This document shows, piece by piece, positions 5,137-5,758 of a DNA stretch of 5,758 nt. The notes beneath the pieces are model-generated. The model did no database searches. It saw only the letters and a list, made by a program, of their open reading frames with translations, and was not told the DNA's origin. How positions within the stretch are numbered: the stretch's first letter is position 1; every line of letters starts with the position of its first letter. This stretch comes from an uncultured Clostridia bacterium (lineage in GTDB: Bacteria > Bacillota > Clostridia > Christensenellales > Aristaeellaceae), in NCBI GenBank assembly GCA_946626395.1, contig CAMOUF010000284.1, forward strand, positions 1-5,758, given 5' to 3'. The position numbers and the translations under genes were made by a program.

Positions 5137-5758
5137 CTATGTGCCGCCGCGCCAATGCCCAGGGAACTTAGGGCCATGATCCCATAGCCCGCCCAGACGG
5201 GCAGATCCTGCAATATTTTTCCGTCAAAGGAAAACTCCATGGCCACGATGATCCCCGCGCAGACGGCCACCGTCCCCCACAGGAAAGCGGCCCGCTTCCC
5301 GGACAGGGGCTTTTCTTTCGCCCGCGCCCAGCGGATCAGGGCGAACAGCATCAGGCCCACGATCACCAGAATGGCCGTCAATTGGTTCACCCGCACGAAC
5401 AGCCACCGGGGCGCGTGATCCCGCCGCAGGCTTTCCAGGGTCAATTGGCAGGCGCTGTACAACAGCAGAAACAGCCGGGCGGAATGGCCCGCCGGGCGCT
5501 GACGGCGAAGCAGGATCAAGAATATCGCCAGCGCGGCCAGGGCCTCCAGCACGAACACCGCCAGATACCAGATTTCATAATCCGCCCGGAACACCGCCAG
5601 GGGAAAGAATTGCAGGGCCTCGTTTTCCACATAGGGCCCGATGCCCTCCCCGCTGAAATATTCCGCCAGCCGGGCCAAAGCGATCACCAGCGCCCCGGAC
5701 ACGGCCAGCGCGTCCAGAAGCGGCGCGGCGGGCTGCCGGGTGGATTTGGCCGCCAGGA
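5112..5758 (-). CDS. Lgt-like membrane protein, C-terminal part (5' end outside window)
   Basis: The 214 visible residues are the C-terminal portion of a membrane protein whose start lies beyond the right edge; the frame stays open to base 5758. A GTG at 5702 is not taken as the start because homology extends upstream of it. It resembles prolipoprotein diacylglyceryl transferase (Lgt), which moves diacylglycerol from phosphatidylglycerol to the lipobox Cys of lipoproteins. Matching parts: LLDALAVSGALVIALARLAEYFSG... (visible residues 13-36) to the Lgt signature region; ARLAEYFSGEGIG (28-40) in place of GRxGNFxNxE; a long hydrophobic helix (64-83); ESLRRD (108-113), like the conserved ExxRxD; and FVRVNQL (120-126), like the LRVSQ region. 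Further hydrophobic segments lie at about 127-143, 157-173 and 188-210. The signature Asn is Glu here, though its Arg and a Glu remain. It could be a divergent active Lgt, or a relative with another substrate. It converges on the PAP2 gene. Confidence 0.68.
   Translation of the reverse strand, partial: LAAKSTRQPAAPLLDALAVSGALVIALARLAEYFSGEGIGPYVENEALQFFPLAVFRADYEIWYLAVFVLEALAALAIFLILLRRQRPAGHSARLFLLLYSACQLTLESLRRDHAPRWLFVRVNQLTAILVIVGLMLFALIRWARAKEKPLSGKRAAFLWGTVAVCAGIIVAMEFSFDGKILQDLPVWAGYGIMALSSLGIGAAAHSLIFSQKA

Noticed and set aside
4880..5179. 99-codon plus-strand frame across the PAP2 end and terminator
   Set aside because: It overlaps the PAP2 gene, runs through the terminator hairpin and into the Lgt-like gene, and has no ribosome binding site.

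Overview
The window reads as chromosomal DNA of a GC-rich member of the Firmicutes, most likely a gut-type anaerobic Clostridia. This is inferred from strong Shine-Dalgarno sites (AGGAGG, GGAGGTGA), sigma-A-type promoters, coding regions whose third codon positions are mostly G or C, AT-richer spacers, and the divergent clostridial style of the membrane proteins. No phage, transposase, CRISPR, tRNA or rRNA gene is visible, and the genes are housekeeping or envelope genes.

Layout. 1-241 is non-coding and holds a compact REP-like palindrome (54-72) and short heptamer repeats that run into the end of the next gene. 242-1489 (minus) is murA, the first committed enzyme of peptidoglycan synthesis, with all checked catalytic residues in place. 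1490-1724 is a divergent spacer with a good uvrB promoter, a possible weak LexA operator, and on the minus strand a doubtful small ORF ending in the murA ribosome binding site. 1725-3740 (plus) is uvrB, the damage-verifying subunit of nucleotide excision repair, complete and intact. 3741-4008 is a repeat-rich spacer: five tandem heptamers (GTTCNAA), an inverted copy of that heptamer, a nested imperfect palindrome and the promoter of the next gene. 4009-4965 (plus) is a membrane PAP2-family lipid phosphatase with complete catalytic motifs and an extra C-terminal membrane region. A strong terminator hairpin (5062-5106), inside a longer dyad-symmetric stretch (5032-5136), separates it from the convergent last gene, 5112-5758 (minus), the C-terminal part of an Lgt-like membrane protein that runs off the right edge.

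How they work together. MurA, the PAP2 phosphatase (possibly recycling undecaprenyl or another polyprenyl/lipid phosphate) and the Lgt-like protein all fit cell-envelope biogenesis; uvrB is a DNA repair gene between them. Orientations (minus, plus, plus, minus), long spacers and separate promoters suggest mostly single-gene transcription units. uvrB lacks the uvrA partner often found beside it.

I find no convincing undescribed multi-gene system. The most unusual content is in the spacers: period-7 tandem repeats next to two different gene ends, and two nested dyad-symmetric stretches bracketing the PAP2 gene. The divergent Lgt-like protein, which lacks the usual Asn of the family signature, is the most interesting protein question.
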